Positions 1 through 8,277 of a stretch of DNA of 23,663 bases are shown here, one piece after another; position 1 is the first letter of the stretch, and every line of letters begins with the position of its first letter. This stretch comes from a virus. The notes below the pieces were generated by a model. The model did no database searches. It worked only from the letters and a program-made list of their open reading frames with translations, and was not told the origin of the DNA. Position numbers and translations under genes: made by a program. The stretch spans positions 1 through 23,663 of IMG/VR virus record IMGVR_UViG_3300035662_000164; one strand, given 5' to 3'.

Positions 1-66
1 GACACATTTTTACGTGCGGGGGTTATCAGGGTGGGGGGTACTCATCTGCGCCGCCGCTTGATCATC

Positions 67-95
67 ACGGCCACTTTCGGGTGGCCGTTTTCTTT
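67..95 (+). terminator. Rho-independent terminator before the terminase genes
   Basis: An 8-bp perfect stem (ACGGCCAC at 67-74, GTGGCCGT at 81-88) closes a 6-base loop and is followed by TTTTCTTT. It ends just before the ribosome binding region of the small terminase gene. It probably ends transcription of a gene to the left of the window. Positions 1-66 hold no gene I can support. Confidence 0.75.
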
Positions 96-107
96 GGGGA
101 ATGCTGA

Positions 108-656
108 ATGGGCACTCGTGGACCGCAACCGCTACCGGCGAACGTGCATATCCTGCGCGGGAACCCGAGCAAGTTGCCGTCTGCGACTTTGTTCGATGAG
201 TTCAAGCCTGAAGTCGAAATCCCCAGCTCGCCGTCGTGGATCTGGCCCGAGGCAAAGAAAGAGTGGAAGCGCCTGACCGCCGAGCTACTGCGCTACGGCC
301 TGGTGTCGAAACTCGACCGCGCTGCCCTGGTGCTGTACGTACAGGCCTGGGCAAAGATGGTCTGGGCCGAGAACATGCTGAGCAAAGCCATGGCCGCTGC
401 CGAGGAAAAGCGCGCCGCCGCCGAAGCGGCGGGCGAGGAATACACCGGCGGCGACGGCATCATGATCCGCACCGCCAACGGCAACTTCACCTACTCGCAC
501 CATTGGGTGGTTGGACGCCGCGCTGCCGAGGATGTGAACCGCTACCTGGCGCTGTTCGGCCTCTCTCCGGCCAGCCGCGCTCGGGTCACCACCAGCGACA
601 ACCGCCAGGCCAGCCTGTTTCAGGATGCCGGGCAGGACAAATGGGGCGCGCTGTGA
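108..656 (+). CDS. terS: Phage terminase small subunit, P27 family
   Basis: Recognises phage DNA and recruits the large terminase subunit for genome packaging. The 182-residue protein opens with the P27-family signature: RGPQP followed by LRGNPSK within the first 22 residues. A helical region with W and K/E-rich segments follows (about residues 45-110). Length fits the family. The start at 108 is supported by GGGGA a few bases upstream and by the family N-terminus beginning at this Met. The 3' end overlaps the start of the large subunit gene, so the two subunits are translationally coupled. Some ORFs in other frames overlap this gene but show no family signature. Confidence 0.93.
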   Translation: MGTRGPQPLPANVHILRGNPSKLPSATLFDEFKPEVEIPSSPSWIWPEAKKEWKRLTAELLRYGLVSKLDRAALVLYVQAWAKMVWAENMLSKAMAAAEEKRAAAEAAGEEYTGGDGIMIRTANGNFTYSHHWVVGRRAAEDVNRYLALFGLSPASRARVTTSDNRQASLFQDAGQDKWGAL

Positions 657-2380
657 TCGACCCCAGCGCCACCCACTTCACCGACATCGCAACCGCTTAT
701 GCGGCCGATGTCGTTGCCGGGAAAATCCCCGCCTGCAAGTGGCACCGCCTCGCCTGCCAGCGTCACCTGGACGACCTCGCCCGCACCGACTTCCGCTACA
801 CCTTCAACCCGGAATTGGTCGACAGCAAGGGAAAAGCCTACCGCCCGGCGGAACGGATTTGCAAGTTTGCCGAGCTGATGCCGCACATCAAGGGCGACTG
901 GGCCGCACGCAGCCAGTCAATCACCCTCGAACCGTGGCAGATATTCATCCTCGCCAGCGCTTTTGGCTGGGTGGACCGCATCACCGGCAAGCGCCGCTTC
1001 CGCGTGGTCGACCTGTTCGTCCCACGTAAAAACGCCAAGTCGACTCTGGCCAGCGTCATCGGCTTGTACATGCTCGCCGTCGACGACGAATTCGGCGCTG
1101 AGGTGTACTCCGGCGCCACCTCGCAAGACCAGGCGCTGGAAGTCTTCCGCCCCGCCTTGCTGATGGCACGCGCCACGCCGGGCTTCCGCGCCACGTTCGG
1201 CGTCACGCCCAACGCCAGCAACCTCAGTGTGGTCGAGACCAACAGCAAATTCGAACCGGTGATCGGCAAGCCGGGCGACGGCGCGTCACCGAGCTGCGCC
1301 ATCGTCGACGAATACCACGAACACAAAACCGCCGAACTGTATGACACCATGCAGACCGGCATGGGCGCGCGCTCGCAGCCGATGATGCTGGTCATCACCA
1401 CATCCGGCAGCGACATTTCCGGCCCGTGCTATCAGCACCAGGTGGAGCTGCAGAAAATCCTAGAAGGTGTCATCGAAAACGACCAGCGCTTCGGCATCAT
1501 CTTCACCGTCGACGAAAAGGACGACTGGACCAGCGAAGAAGCGTTGCGCAAAGCCAACCCCAACTTCGGCGTTTCGGTCGATGCCGAATTCCTGCGCACT
1601 CAGCAGCGCGACGCCATCGCCGACCCGCGCAAGCAGAACGTCTTCAAAACCAAGCACCTCGACATCTGGGTTGCCGCCGCCTCGCCCTGGATCAACCTGC
1701 ACGCCTTCCAGCAGGCCGGCGACCCCAGCCTGAAGCTAGAAGACTTCAACGGCGAATCCTGCGTCATCGGCCTCGACCTCGCCAGCAAACAGGATATTGC
1801 CAGCGCCGTCTGGCTGTTCAAGCGCCCTGGCACTGAGGTCGGCAAGCCGCATTACTACGCCATCAGCCGCAACTTCGTGCCAGGCGATGCTGTAGAAAAA
1901 CCAGAAAACGCCCACTACCAAGCCTGGGTCAATGCCGGTTACCTGGTGGCCACGCCCGGCAACATGATCGACCTGACCCAGATAGAAGAAGAAATCCTCG
2001 CCAGCTCGGAAACCGTCGTCGTTTCCGAAGTCGCCAAAGACCCCTGGGGCGGCCAGCAGCTCGGCGCCAACCTCGCCGCCGAAGGCTTTCAAGTGGTCGA
2101 CATCCCACAGCAAGTGCGCTACCTCAGCGAGCCGATGAAAGAGATACAGGCGCTGGTCGACGCCGGCCGCTTCCACCACGACGGCAACCCCGCCTTCGTC
2201 TGGATGTTCAGCAACGTCGAAGTCAAGGAAGACCGCAACGAAAACATCTTCCCGCGCAAGTTACGCCCGGAAAACAAGATCGACGCCGCCGTCGCCACTG
2301 TGGTGGCAATGAACCGCGCCATGGTCAGCATCGCCGAATCCGACATCAACGACTTCTTGGATAACCCCATCTTCGCATGA
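641..2380 (+). CDS. terL: Phage terminase large subunit
   Basis: ATP-driven packaging motor and headful/cos nuclease. The 579-residue protein has a Walker A variant RKNAKST (residues 129-135), Walker B with catalytic acid VDEYHEH (222-228), coupling motif ITTSG (252-256), and nuclease acidic residues D379 (GLDLAS) and D548 (NKIDAAV). This is the Terminase_1/HK97-P27 type. The reading frame stays open back to 236, but that part is a shadow of terS. I place the start at ATG 641, with AGGA at 634-637. GTG 653 is an alternative because it forms a GTGA overlap with the terS stop. The gene overlaps terS by 16 bases and the portal gene by 4 bases. Confidence 0.95.
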   Translation: MGRAVIDPSATHFTDIATAYAADVVAGKIPACKWHRLACQRHLDDLARTDFRYTFNPELVDSKGKAYRPAERICKFAELMPHIKGDWAARSQSITLEPWQIFILASAFGWVDRITGKRRFRVVDLFVPRKNAKSTLASVIGLYMLAVDDEFGAEVYSGATSQDQALEVFRPALLMARATPGFRATFGVTPNASNLSVVETNSKFEPVIGKPGDGASPSCAIVDEYHEHKTAELYDTMQTGMGARSQPMMLVITTSGSDISGPCYQHQVELQKILEGVIENDQRFGIIFTVDEKDDWTSEEALRKANPNFGVSVDAEFLRTQQRDAIADPRKQNVFKTKHLDIWVAAASPWINLHAFQQAGDPSLKLEDFNGESCVIGLDLASKQDIASAVWLFKRPGTEVGKPHYYAISRNFVPGDAVEKPENAHYQAWVNAGYLVATPGNMIDLTQIEEEILASSETVVVSEVAKDPWGGQQLGANLAAEGFQVVDIPQQVRYLSEPMKEIQALVDAGRFHHDGNPAFVWMFSNVEVKEDRNENIFPRKLRPENKIDAAVATVVAMNRAMVSIAESDINDFLDNPIFA

Positions 2381-3621
2381 GCCTCCTAACCCACATTGCC
2401 GGCTGGTTCCGTTTCGGCGGCCTCGCCCTGGGCGACCGCAGCGGCACGCAACTTTCCGCGCCATCGTCAGCGCTGGTGTCAGACACGCGCAGCAGCGGCG
2501 CGGATGGCGCGTTGCAGATCAGCGCCGTGTGGGCCTGCGTCCAGGTCATTGCCGCCACCATCGCCAGCCTGCCGCTGTTCGTCTACCTGGAGAAAGGCAA
2601 AGGCCTGCGCGACCTGGCGCGTGATAGCTCGCTGTGGACCCTGCTGCACGAATCGCCAAACCGGCTGATGACGCCGATCGAGTTCTGGACCGCCATCATC
2701 CTCAACCTGCTGCTGCGCGGCAACGCCTACGCCCGCATCGACCGCGACGCCAAAGGCGAAGCCTACGCACTGACGCCGATGTCTGCCGATCAGGTAGAAA
2801 TGCGCATCCTGTCGGATGGCACGGTCGTTTATCTCTACAGCATCGGATCGGATGTTGCCGTACTGGCGGAATCCAGCGTGGTGCATTTCAAGGGCATGGG
2901 CAACGGCACCATCGGCTTGAGCCGCCTTGACTACATGCGCGCCACCACCGACGAAGCCGCCAACGCGCAGACCACGGCTAATCGGCTATTTGCCGCCGGC
3001 GGCAAGCCGACCGGCGTGCTGATGGTGGACCAGGTGCTGAACAAAGATCAGCGCGACCGTATCCGGCTCAACTTCGAAGAACTCGCTACCGCTACCACCA
3101 GCCGTCTGTTTGTGCTGGAAGCCAACATGAAATATCAGCAGGTCAGCCTGCTGCCGGAGGATATGCAACTGCTGGAAACCCGCCAGTTCACGGTCGAAGA
3201 AATCTGCCGCTGGTTTGGCGTCCCGCCGGTGATGGTCGGTCATGCCAACGTCACCACCTGGGGCAGCGGCGTCGAACAGATCCTGGATGGCTTCTTCAAA
3301 CTCACCATCCGCCCGGCCATTGTCAACTTTGAGCAAGCCCTGCGCAAGCGCGTACTCACCGCCAACCAGCGCGCGCTGTACAGCGTCGAATTCAGCATTG
3401 ATGCCCTGCTGCGAGCCAACATCAAAGACCGTTTCGATGTCTACGGAAAGGCCGTGCAGAACGGTCTGAAGACCCGCAACGAATGCCGCCAGCTTGAAAA
3501 CGACCCGCCCATTCCTGGCGGGGACGCGCTTACCGCACAAACCAACCTTGTACCGCTCGACAAGCTCGGGCAAGTCACACCAGGAGCCAGCAATGGAACT
3601 CAAGACCCTATCGCTCAGTGA
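2377..3621 (+). CDS. Phage portal protein, HK97 family
   Basis: Forms the dodecameric ring at one capsid vertex through which DNA enters and to which the tail attaches. The 414-residue length fits the HK97 gp3-type portal family. Typical features are the early segment ISAVWACVQVIAATIASLP (about residues 48-66), the LLRGNAYARI segment (about 111-120), and the later EEICRWFGVPPVMVG motif followed by W-G-S-G-V-E-Q. The start ATG lies in an ATGA overlap with the terL stop. The 3' end overlaps the protease start at 3593 by 29 bases. Confidence 0.95.
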   Translation: MSLLTHIAGWFRFGGLALGDRSGTQLSAPSSALVSDTRSSGADGALQISAVWACVQVIAATIASLPLFVYLEKGKGLRDLARDSSLWTLLHESPNRLMTPIEFWTAIILNLLLRGNAYARIDRDAKGEAYALTPMSADQVEMRILSDGTVVYLYSIGSDVAVLAESSVVHFKGMGNGTIGLSRLDYMRATTDEAANAQTTANRLFAAGGKPTGVLMVDQVLNKDQRDRIRLNFEELATATTSRLFVLEANMKYQQVSLLPEDMQLLETRQFTVEEICRWFGVPPVMVGHANVTTWGSGVEQILDGFFKLTIRPAIVNFEQALRKRVLTANQRALYSVEFSIDALLRANIKDRFDVYGKAVQNGLKTRNECRQLENDPPIPGGDALTAQTNLVPLDKLGQVTPGASNGTQDPIAQ

Positions 3622-4285
3622 TTGCGACATCAAATATGCGCAGTCTGAAGGCGCGTTCAGCGGCTACGGCAGCGTGTTCGGCGTGGTCGATGCCAAGAAC
3701 GACATCATTATGCCAGGCGCTTATGCGGATGTACTGGCAGGGGACTCGTCGCCGGTTGATGTCTATGTCAACCATAACTGGCTCGATGCGCAGCTTCCGG
3801 TCGGTCGCTGGTCTGGCCTGAAAGAAGACGCGCGCGGCCTGATTGGCGAAGCCAATCTTGTCATGCAGATGCGTGGTGCTTCAGATGCCTATTGGGCGAT
3901 GAAGTCAGGGCTGGTCAGTGGCTTGTCTGTCGCCATCATCCCGGACCCGAAAAGCACGGAACGCCGTTCCGATGGTGTGCGCATCATCCACCGCATCAAG
4001 GCGCTGAAAGAGATTTCCATCGTCACAGACCCCGCCAACGATCAGGCCAGAATTACTGACATAAAAGGCATCGATGAAATGCGTGAAAGCATTGAATCGC
4101 TTGAATCAATCAAAGATTTTGAACGGCTGCTGCGCGAGGTAGGGCCGTTTAACAGGGACTCGGCAAAGCACCTTATTGCCAAAGCCCGAATGTTGTTGGC
4201 AAAGCGCGATGAAGCGGATGCCGGCGATATGAATGCAGCAGCCAACGCGAAGGCGCTTGCCCTCGCAATCAAACTATCTTCCTGA
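3593..4285 (+). CDS. Prohead protease, HK97 gp4-type (peptidase S78)
   Basis: Cleaves the scaffold-like N-terminus of the capsid protein during prohead maturation. The 230-residue protein shows the family motif GYGSVFGVVD (residues 24-33) with DIIMPGAY after it. Likely catalytic residues are H61 (VNHNW), S112 (GLSVAI) and E140 (LKEISIVTDPAN). The chosen start has a clear AGGAG site (CCAGGAGCCAGCAATG). An open frame extends upstream to 3494, but that part lies inside the portal gene. The Ala/Lys-rich C-terminal tail after about residue 170 is variable in this family. The gene sits directly before the capsid gene, as in HK97. Confidence 0.92.
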   Translation: MELKTLSLSDCDIKYAQSEGAFSGYGSVFGVVDAKNDIIMPGAYADVLAGDSSPVDVYVNHNWLDAQLPVGRWSGLKEDARGLIGEANLVMQMRGASDAYWAMKSGLVSGLSVAIIPDPKSTERRSDGVRIIHRIKALKEISIVTDPANDQARITDIKGIDEMRESIESLESIKDFERLLREVGPFNRDSAKHLIAKARMLLAKRDEADAGDMNAAANAKALALAIKLSS

Positions 4286-4296
4286 AAGGAAAAACC

Positions 4297-5463
4297 ATGC
4301 CCGAAGCAATCATGCAATCCCTCGACAAGATCGAGTCCGCGCTCGAAAAGTTTGCCACCAAGCAGGATGTTGAATCGCGTATGGGAACGGTTTCCACCGA
4401 TACCAAGACCGCCATTGACAACCTCGGCATCAAGCAGCGCGAACTGGCCGACGAAATCGTCCAGCTCAAGCAGCGCGGCGCATCCCTGCCGGAAGACAAA
4501 CCCGGCATGACCTCCTGGGGCGCCCAGTTCATCAAGTCCGATGAATACAAGGGCAAGCTCAACCTGGTGGCCGGCAATCGCCAATTCGGCAGCATCGGCT
4601 TTGAAGTCAAAAACACCTTGGTTGGTTCTGATACCAACGTTGCCCCGGATCGCAAGCCCGGAATCGTGCGCGGCGCCATCTCACCGCTGACCCTACAAGA
4701 CTTTTTGACCAAGCTGCCGACTGCTTCCAACGCAATCGAGTTTACCAAAGAAAACGCTTTCACCAATTCCGCAGCGGAAGCGGCGGAAGGGGCAGCCAAG
4801 GCTGAAAGTGCTTTGACCTGGACGCTGGTGAATATGCCAATTTCTACCGTAGCCCACTGGATCAAGATCAGCCGCCAGCTCGCCGCCGATAACGTCGCTT
4901 TGGCGGCCTATGTCGATACCAGAATGCGTTATGGCGTCAACCGGAAAGTGGAAACCCAGCTTGCATCGGGTGATGGCACCGCACCCAACATCAGTGGCAT
5001 TTTCGACGCTGGCAACTATGTAGCGCACGGCATTGCCAACGCCGCGTTGGGTTCAACGCTAAAGAAACTGGTGCTGATCCGCCAGATCATGGGCACGCTG
5101 GAAGCACAGGGCGACATGCCGGATGCGATCCTGTTGAACCCAGCCGACTGGGCAACGATCGAAATCGACCTGTTCACCACTGCCGCCGGCCAAGTCCGCG
5201 TTGGCGTCAATGAAATGGGCCAGCGCACGCTGTTTGGAGTGCCGATCATCAGCACCGTCGGCGTCACCGCCGACACCTTCGCGGTTGGTAACTTCGCCCA
5301 GGCCTGCACCGTGTACGAGCGTGAGGGCGTCATCGTGGAAATGTCGGATTCCGACTCCGACAACTTCACCAAGAACCTGATCACCATTCGCGCCGAACGT
5401 CGCCTTGCACTGGCCACTGAACGCCCGGCCGCGATCATCGGTGGCGATCTGACCCCGGCTTAA
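4297..5463 (+). CDS. Major capsid protein, HK97 fold
   Basis: Builds the icosahedral shell. The 388-residue protein has an N-terminal heptad-rich, charged segment (about residues 5-68) that looks like the HK97 delta/scaffold domain removed by the protease. The HK97 capsid fold follows from about residue 115, with the familiar stretch HWIKISRQLAAD near residue 190 and a C-terminal ERRLALATERPAAI segment. A strong ribosome binding site (CTGAAAGGAAAAACC-ATG) precedes it and a strong terminator follows. Both fit high-level expression. Confidence 0.94.
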   Translation: MPEAIMQSLDKIESALEKFATKQDVESRMGTVSTDTKTAIDNLGIKQRELADEIVQLKQRGASLPEDKPGMTSWGAQFIKSDEYKGKLNLVAGNRQFGSIGFEVKNTLVGSDTNVAPDRKPGIVRGAISPLTLQDFLTKLPTASNAIEFTKENAFTNSAAEAAEGAAKAESALTWTLVNMPISTVAHWIKISRQLAADNVALAAYVDTRMRYGVNRKVETQLASGDGTAPNISGIFDAGNYVAHGIANAALGSTLKKLVLIRQIMGTLEAQGDMPDAILLNPADWATIEIDLFTTAAGQVRVGVNEMGQRTLFGVPIISTVGVTADTFAVGNFAQACTVYEREGVIVEMSDSDSDNFTKNLITIRAERRLALATERPAAIIGGDLTPA

Positions 5464-5480
5464 CCGCCAGCAACCCAACC

Positions 5481-5518
5481 ACGCCCGCACTGCTTCTTGC
5501 TGTGCGGGCGTTTTTTTT
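5481..5518 (+). terminator. Strong rho-independent terminator after the capsid gene
   Basis: A 10-bp perfect GC-rich stem (ACGCCCGCAC at 5481-5490, GTGCGGGCGT at 5502-5511) with an 11-base loop is followed by a run of eight T (5511-5518). It lies between the capsid gene and the next late gene. It must be read through (antitermination or partial termination), or the downstream genes need another promoter. Confidence 0.88.
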
Positions 5519-5527
5519 GGAAAAAAC

Positions 5528-5734
5528 ATGGAACTTGTCACCGTCAAAATCAAAGGTCTGGTCGTCACCAGCCGCTATGGCGCGCTATCAAGCGGCGACC
5601 TGCTTCGCACCGACGCCGCCTTCGCCAAGCATCTGGTTGAGGACTGCGCCGCAGCGGAGTACGTCACCGCAACAGTTTCAGACCAGCCAAAACGCCGCCG
5701 GCCGGCAAAGCCCACGCACACCGAGCAAACCTGA
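5528..5734 (+). CDS. Small phage protein of unknown function (head region)
   Basis: A 68-residue protein with an N-terminal beta-like segment (MELVTVKIKGLVVTSRYG), a middle acidic helix, and a basic proline-rich tail (PKRRRPAKP). I do not recognise a defined family. Small proteins of this size often sit between capsid and connector genes in HK97-like phages and can be decoration or accessory head proteins. The start follows GGAAAAAAC after the capsid terminator. Its TGA overlaps the ATG of the connector gene by one base, so it is probably translated together with it. Confidence 0.7.
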   Translation: MELVTVKIKGLVVTSRYGALSSGDLLRTDAAFAKHLVEDCAAAEYVTATVSDQPKRRRPAKPTHTEQT

Positions 5735-6303
5735 TGCCAGCATCCCTGATCACCGCCCCCGCCGAAGAACCGCTCAGCCTCGCCGACGCGCGCGCGCACC
5801 TGCGCGTTGACCACAACGACGACGACCTGCTGATCAGCGGACTCATCCGCGCCGCGCGGGAAGCCGCCGAAGCGCGCACCGGCCGCGCGCTGGTAACTCA
5901 GCAATGGCGCACCACAGCATCAGCTTGGTCGGATGAAATCACCCTGCAACCTGCGCCGCTGGTCAGCGTGGAAGAAATCACCTACCTGGATGCGGCCGGC
6001 ACTCGTCAAACGCTGGCTGAATCGTCTTACCAGGTGGTCACCGACACCCTGCAAGGCAGCGTTTGCCCTGCCTATGGAGAAAGCTGGCCCAGCGCACGCG
6101 CCGAACCCGGCAGCATTCGCATCAGTTACACAGCCGGCTATGGCAACGCCAGCGCCGTCCCGCAATCCATCAAGGTCTGGATGCTGCTGGTCATCGGCAC
6201 CTGGTACGGCCAGCGTGAAGGCATCATCACCGGCATGCTCTCCGAAATCCCGCGTGGATTCTGGGAAGGTCTGCTCGACCCCTACCGGATCATCGGCCTA
6301 TGA
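5734..6303 (+). CDS. Head-tail connector protein (gp6-like / phiE125 gp8 family)
   Basis: Adaptor that sits under the portal and joins head to tail. The 189-residue protein begins with the family-typical PLSLADARAHLRVD followed by a D-D-D-L-L segment and an R-A-A-R-E-A-A-E-A-R-T-G-R helix (about residues 15-50). It ends with the conserved C-terminal pattern: IRISYTAGYG, a P-Q-S-I-K hydrophobic helix with W-Y, then LDPYRI near the end. This pattern is shared by phiE125 gp8/HK97 gp6-like proteins. It starts at a one-base overlap with the preceding gene and ends in an ATGA overlap with the peptidase gene. Confidence 0.88.
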   Translation: MPASLITAPAEEPLSLADARAHLRVDHNDDDLLISGLIRAAREAAEARTGRALVTQQWRTTASAWSDEITLQPAPLVSVEEITYLDAAGTRQTLAESSYQVVTDTLQGSVCPAYGESWPSARAEPGSIRISYTAGYGNASAVPQSIKVWMLLVIGTWYGQREGIITGMLSEIPRGFWEGLLDPYRIIGL

Positions 6304-6731
6304 ACCCAAACCCCGCGCCCCGCATCAACCTGGGCGACTACTTCGCCGGCCACGCAGGCCACCCCGGCATTACCGCAGAACACCGCGCCGCCGCCGTCGT
6401 GCTGCTGATTGCCGTCAACGCACTACTGGACGATCTGCACCAGAACTACCGCTGCACGCTCGAATACAACCCGAAGACCGGCAGCCTCATCAGCGGCGCC
6501 AAGAACGGCGGCTGGCGCCCGCAAGACAGCGACACGGGCGCGCCCAACAGCAGCCACAAACAAGGGCGCGGCGTCGATGTCTACGACGCCGATGGCGACC
6601 TCGACGCCATCCTCACCGACGCCCTGCTGAAAAAGCACAACCTATACCGCGAGCATCCCGCCCAGACAAAAGGCTGGCTGCACCTCACCGACCGCGCACC
6701 GAAGAGCGGCAAGCGCACGTTTTACGCCTGA
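6300..6731 (+). CDS. M15-type peptidase, probable endolysin
   Basis: A zinc peptidase of the VanY/M15A type probably cleaves peptide cross-links in the cell wall at lysis. The 143-residue protein shows the metal-site pattern S-S-H-K-Q-G-R-G-V-D (H86, D93). It also has the second motif G-W-L-H (H128) that supplies the third ligand in M15 peptidases. No signal peptide is visible, so release would rely on the holin gene directly downstream. Its start overlaps the connector stop as ATGA. The other reading is a virion-associated peptidase, since it lies among head genes. Confidence 0.78.
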   Translation: MNPNPAPRINLGDYFAGHAGHPGITAEHRAAAVVLLIAVNALLDDLHQNYRCTLEYNPKTGSLISGAKNGGWRPQDSDTGAPNSSHKQGRGVDVYDADGDLDAILTDALLKKHNLYREHPAQTKGWLHLTDRAPKSGKRTFYA

Positions 6732-6742
6732 AAGGAACTGCT

Positions 6743-6955
6743 ATGAAAAACCTCACCCTCCTGCTCACCCAGATCATCGCCATGATTTTCGGCGCGCTCA
6801 CCGTCGCCGGCATCACCGTCGACCCCGCCGTCCAGGCCGACATCCAGGCGCAGACCGGCAGCATCGTCAACACCCTGGCCGGACTCGCCATCATGGTCAC
6901 CGCGCTGGTCGGCAGCATCAAAAGCGTGTGGGACAAAATCACCGCCGGCAAATGA
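6743..6955 (+). CDS. Holin-like small membrane protein
   Basis: A 70-residue protein with two predicted membrane helices (about residues 5-24 and 41-60) joined by a short polar loop, and a short basic tail ending KITAGK. This is a typical small class II holin layout, and it lies immediately downstream of the peptidase. The ATG at 6743 has a clear site, CTGAAAGGAACTGCT-ATG. The frame is open further upstream, but that sequence belongs to the connector and peptidase genes in other frames. Holin function is inferred from topology and context, not from a recognised motif. Confidence 0.72.
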   Translation: MKNLTLLLTQIIAMIFGALTVAGITVDPAVQADIQAQTGSIVNTLAGLAIMVTALVGSIKSVWDKITAGK

Positions 6956-6956
6956 C

Positions 6957-7496
6957 ATGCCCGTCAAAATCGTCAGTCTCATCATCGCCGCACTCGGCCT
7001 GCTGACGCTATCCGGCTGCAGCACCGACAGCGCCCTGCGCGCCCAGATTGCCGGCGCCAACATCGAACTGGCCCGGCACAAAGCCGAGACAGCCGCCAAG
7101 CCGATCCTTGACGCGCAAATCCCCACACCGTCCGGCATGATGTTGATCATCGTGCACGCCCCGCAGGGATCGAACACGGCACAGATCAGCATGCCGGATG
7201 ACCCGTGGGCACGGGCAGCGGATAGAGCCGTAGGCGTACTCGGCACCGCCGCCGGCCTGTACCTGGGCGGCGAAGCGGCAGTCGGGCTGGTGCGCGCCAG
7301 CACGCAGGGCGTTGCCGAAGCGTTGCGCGTACAACCTGCGCCGATGGTGGTGACCCAGCCCGCCCCGGTCATCGTGCCACCGGCCGATCCGGTGATCGTC
7401 ACCCAGCCCGCGCCGGTCATCGTGCCACCGATCGATCCGGTGATCATCACCCAGCCCGCGCCGGTCATCGTTCACCCCGTCATCGTCGGGCCCTAA
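6957..7496 (+). CDS. Lipoprotein with C-terminal proline/valine repeats
   Basis: A 179-residue predicted lipoprotein. The N-terminus is a lipoprotein signal peptide with lipobox LSGC (residues 18-21, lipidated Cys21). A helical segment follows, then a Gly/Ala-rich stretch (about 90-120), then a repeated tail built on QPAPVIVPP and DPVIVTQ units. The tail is encoded by a 48-bp tandem repeat. It lies in the lysis-like cassette, so a spanin-like or envelope-bridging role is possible. It is much longer than usual outer-membrane spanins, and I do not assign a function. The TAA overlaps the next ATG by one base. Confidence 0.75.
   Translation: MPVKIVSLIIAALGLLTLSGCSTDSALRAQIAGANIELARHKAETAAKPILDAQIPTPSGMMLIIVHAPQGSNTAQISMPDDPWARAADRAVGVLGTAAGLYLGGEAAVGLVRASTQGVAEALRVQPAPMVVTQPAPVIVPPADPVIVTQPAPVIVPPIDPVIITQPAPVIVHPVIVGP
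7353..7472 (+). repeat. 48-bp tandem repeat, 2.5 copies
   Basis: Two full 48-bp units (7353-7400, 7401-7448) and a 24-bp partial unit (7449-7472) lie in frame inside the lipoprotein gene. They encode a 16-residue repeat containing TQPAPVIVPP and DPVIV. The units differ at only a few bases, so copy number may vary between isolates. Confidence 0.9.
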
Positions 7497-7882
7497 TGTT
7501 TCTGACCCGCCTCAACGTCATGTTGATCGACGACCGCGCCAACCAGGGACGGGGATCATGGATGCTCAGCACGCCGCTGGTCTACGAATGCGACGACAAA
7601 ATCCAGTACATCGTCCCCACCGGGTTTGTGACGGATTTCGCCAGCGTCCCGCGCGTACCAATCGCCTTCTTGCTGGCCGGCGACACCGCGCACCGGCCAG
7701 CCGTCCTGCATGACTGGCTGATCAAGAAAATGCCCATCCCGCGCACGCGGGCCGACGAACTGTTTTACGAAGCCATGCGCAGTGTCGGCATGCCCGCCTG
7801 GCGCGCCGGCATGATGTACCGCGCCGTCGCCGCGCAAACCCGCCACCTCGCAGACAAACTCAAATCATGGAGCAGTGAATGA
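7496..7882 (+). CDS. DUF1353 family phage protein
   Basis: A 128-residue protein with the DUF1353 signature GFVTDFASVPR (residues 43-53) and a following H-D-W (72-74) within an A-V-L-H-D-W-L-I-K segment. A C-terminal helical part follows (ADELFYEAM and on). DUF1353 proteins are common in phage structural and lysis regions, and their biochemical role is not established. The conserved D, H and D residues suggest a metal or catalytic site, which is inference. It starts in a TAATG overlap with the lipoprotein gene and ends in an ATGA overlap with the next gene. Confidence 0.85.
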   Translation: MFLTRLNVMLIDDRANQGRGSWMLSTPLVYECDDKIQYIVPTGFVTDFASVPRVPIAFLLAGDTAHRPAVLHDWLIKKMPIPRTRADELFYEAMRSVGMPAWRAGMMYRAVAAQTRHLADKLKSWSSE

Positions 7883-8268
7883 AAGAAGGCGACGGCATTG
7901 TCGACTGGGATGGAGAAGAGCGCCGCAACTGCATCGGTTGTCGCAACCTGGACTCGCTCGAGCGCAGAGTGAACCAATGCAAAGCCCAGTTCGACGCCGA
8001 GATCATCCAGGTGCATGAATCTGTGGCCGGTCTCAACAAAGAGATCCACGGCCTGCGCTCGGACATGAGCGCATCGGTGGGCGAAATCAACAAATCACTG
8101 GCCGACATCGCCGCCACGCTTCGCCAGCTCGCCGACCTACCCGAGGCGTGGCGCAACCTCAAGGGCTTCATGGCGGTGGTGCGCTGGACCAAAGAAAACC
8201 TGCTGCTGCTCGCCATCATGGGCGCGGTAGTGATTTACGCAATCAAATCATTCGGCCTCGCGCCGTAA
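7879..8268 (+). CDS. Coiled-coil protein with C-terminal membrane helix (XhlA-like)
   Basis: A 129-residue protein. It starts with a polar N-terminus containing a CxxC pair (C18, C21), followed by a long heptad-type helix (about residues 25-85). A single membrane helix lies near the C-terminus (about 107-123, NLLLLAIMGAVVIYAI). This topology matches haemolysin XhlA-type holin-associated proteins. Together with the neighbouring peptidase and holin-like genes, it suggests a lysis role. No diagnostic motif proves this. Its start overlaps the DUF1353 stop by 4 bases. Confidence 0.7.
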   Translation: MKEGDGIVDWDGEERRNCIGCRNLDSLERRVNQCKAQFDAEIIQVHESVAGLNKEIHGLRSDMSASVGEINKSLADIAATLRQLADLPEAWRNLKGFMAVVRWTKENLLLLAIMGAVVIYAIKSFGLAP

Positions 8269-8277
8269 GGAACCAGC

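Noticed and set aside
31-276. 81-codon frame at the left edge
   Set aside because: It crosses a terminator hairpin and overlaps terS in another frame, with Arg/Ser-rich shadow composition.
236-640. Upstream extension of the large terminase frame
   Set aside because: It lies entirely within terS, is Arg/Gly-rich without terminase features, and the family N-terminus fits a start at 641 or 653.
5933-6742. Long N-terminal extension of the holin-like protein
   Set aside because: Arg/Pro/Ala-rich shadow of the connector and peptidase genes. The ATG at 6743 has a strong ribosome binding site.
7353-7472. Repeats as a possible CRISPR array
   Set aside because: Units are directly adjacent without spacers, in frame with a protein gene, and code for a proline/valine repeat.
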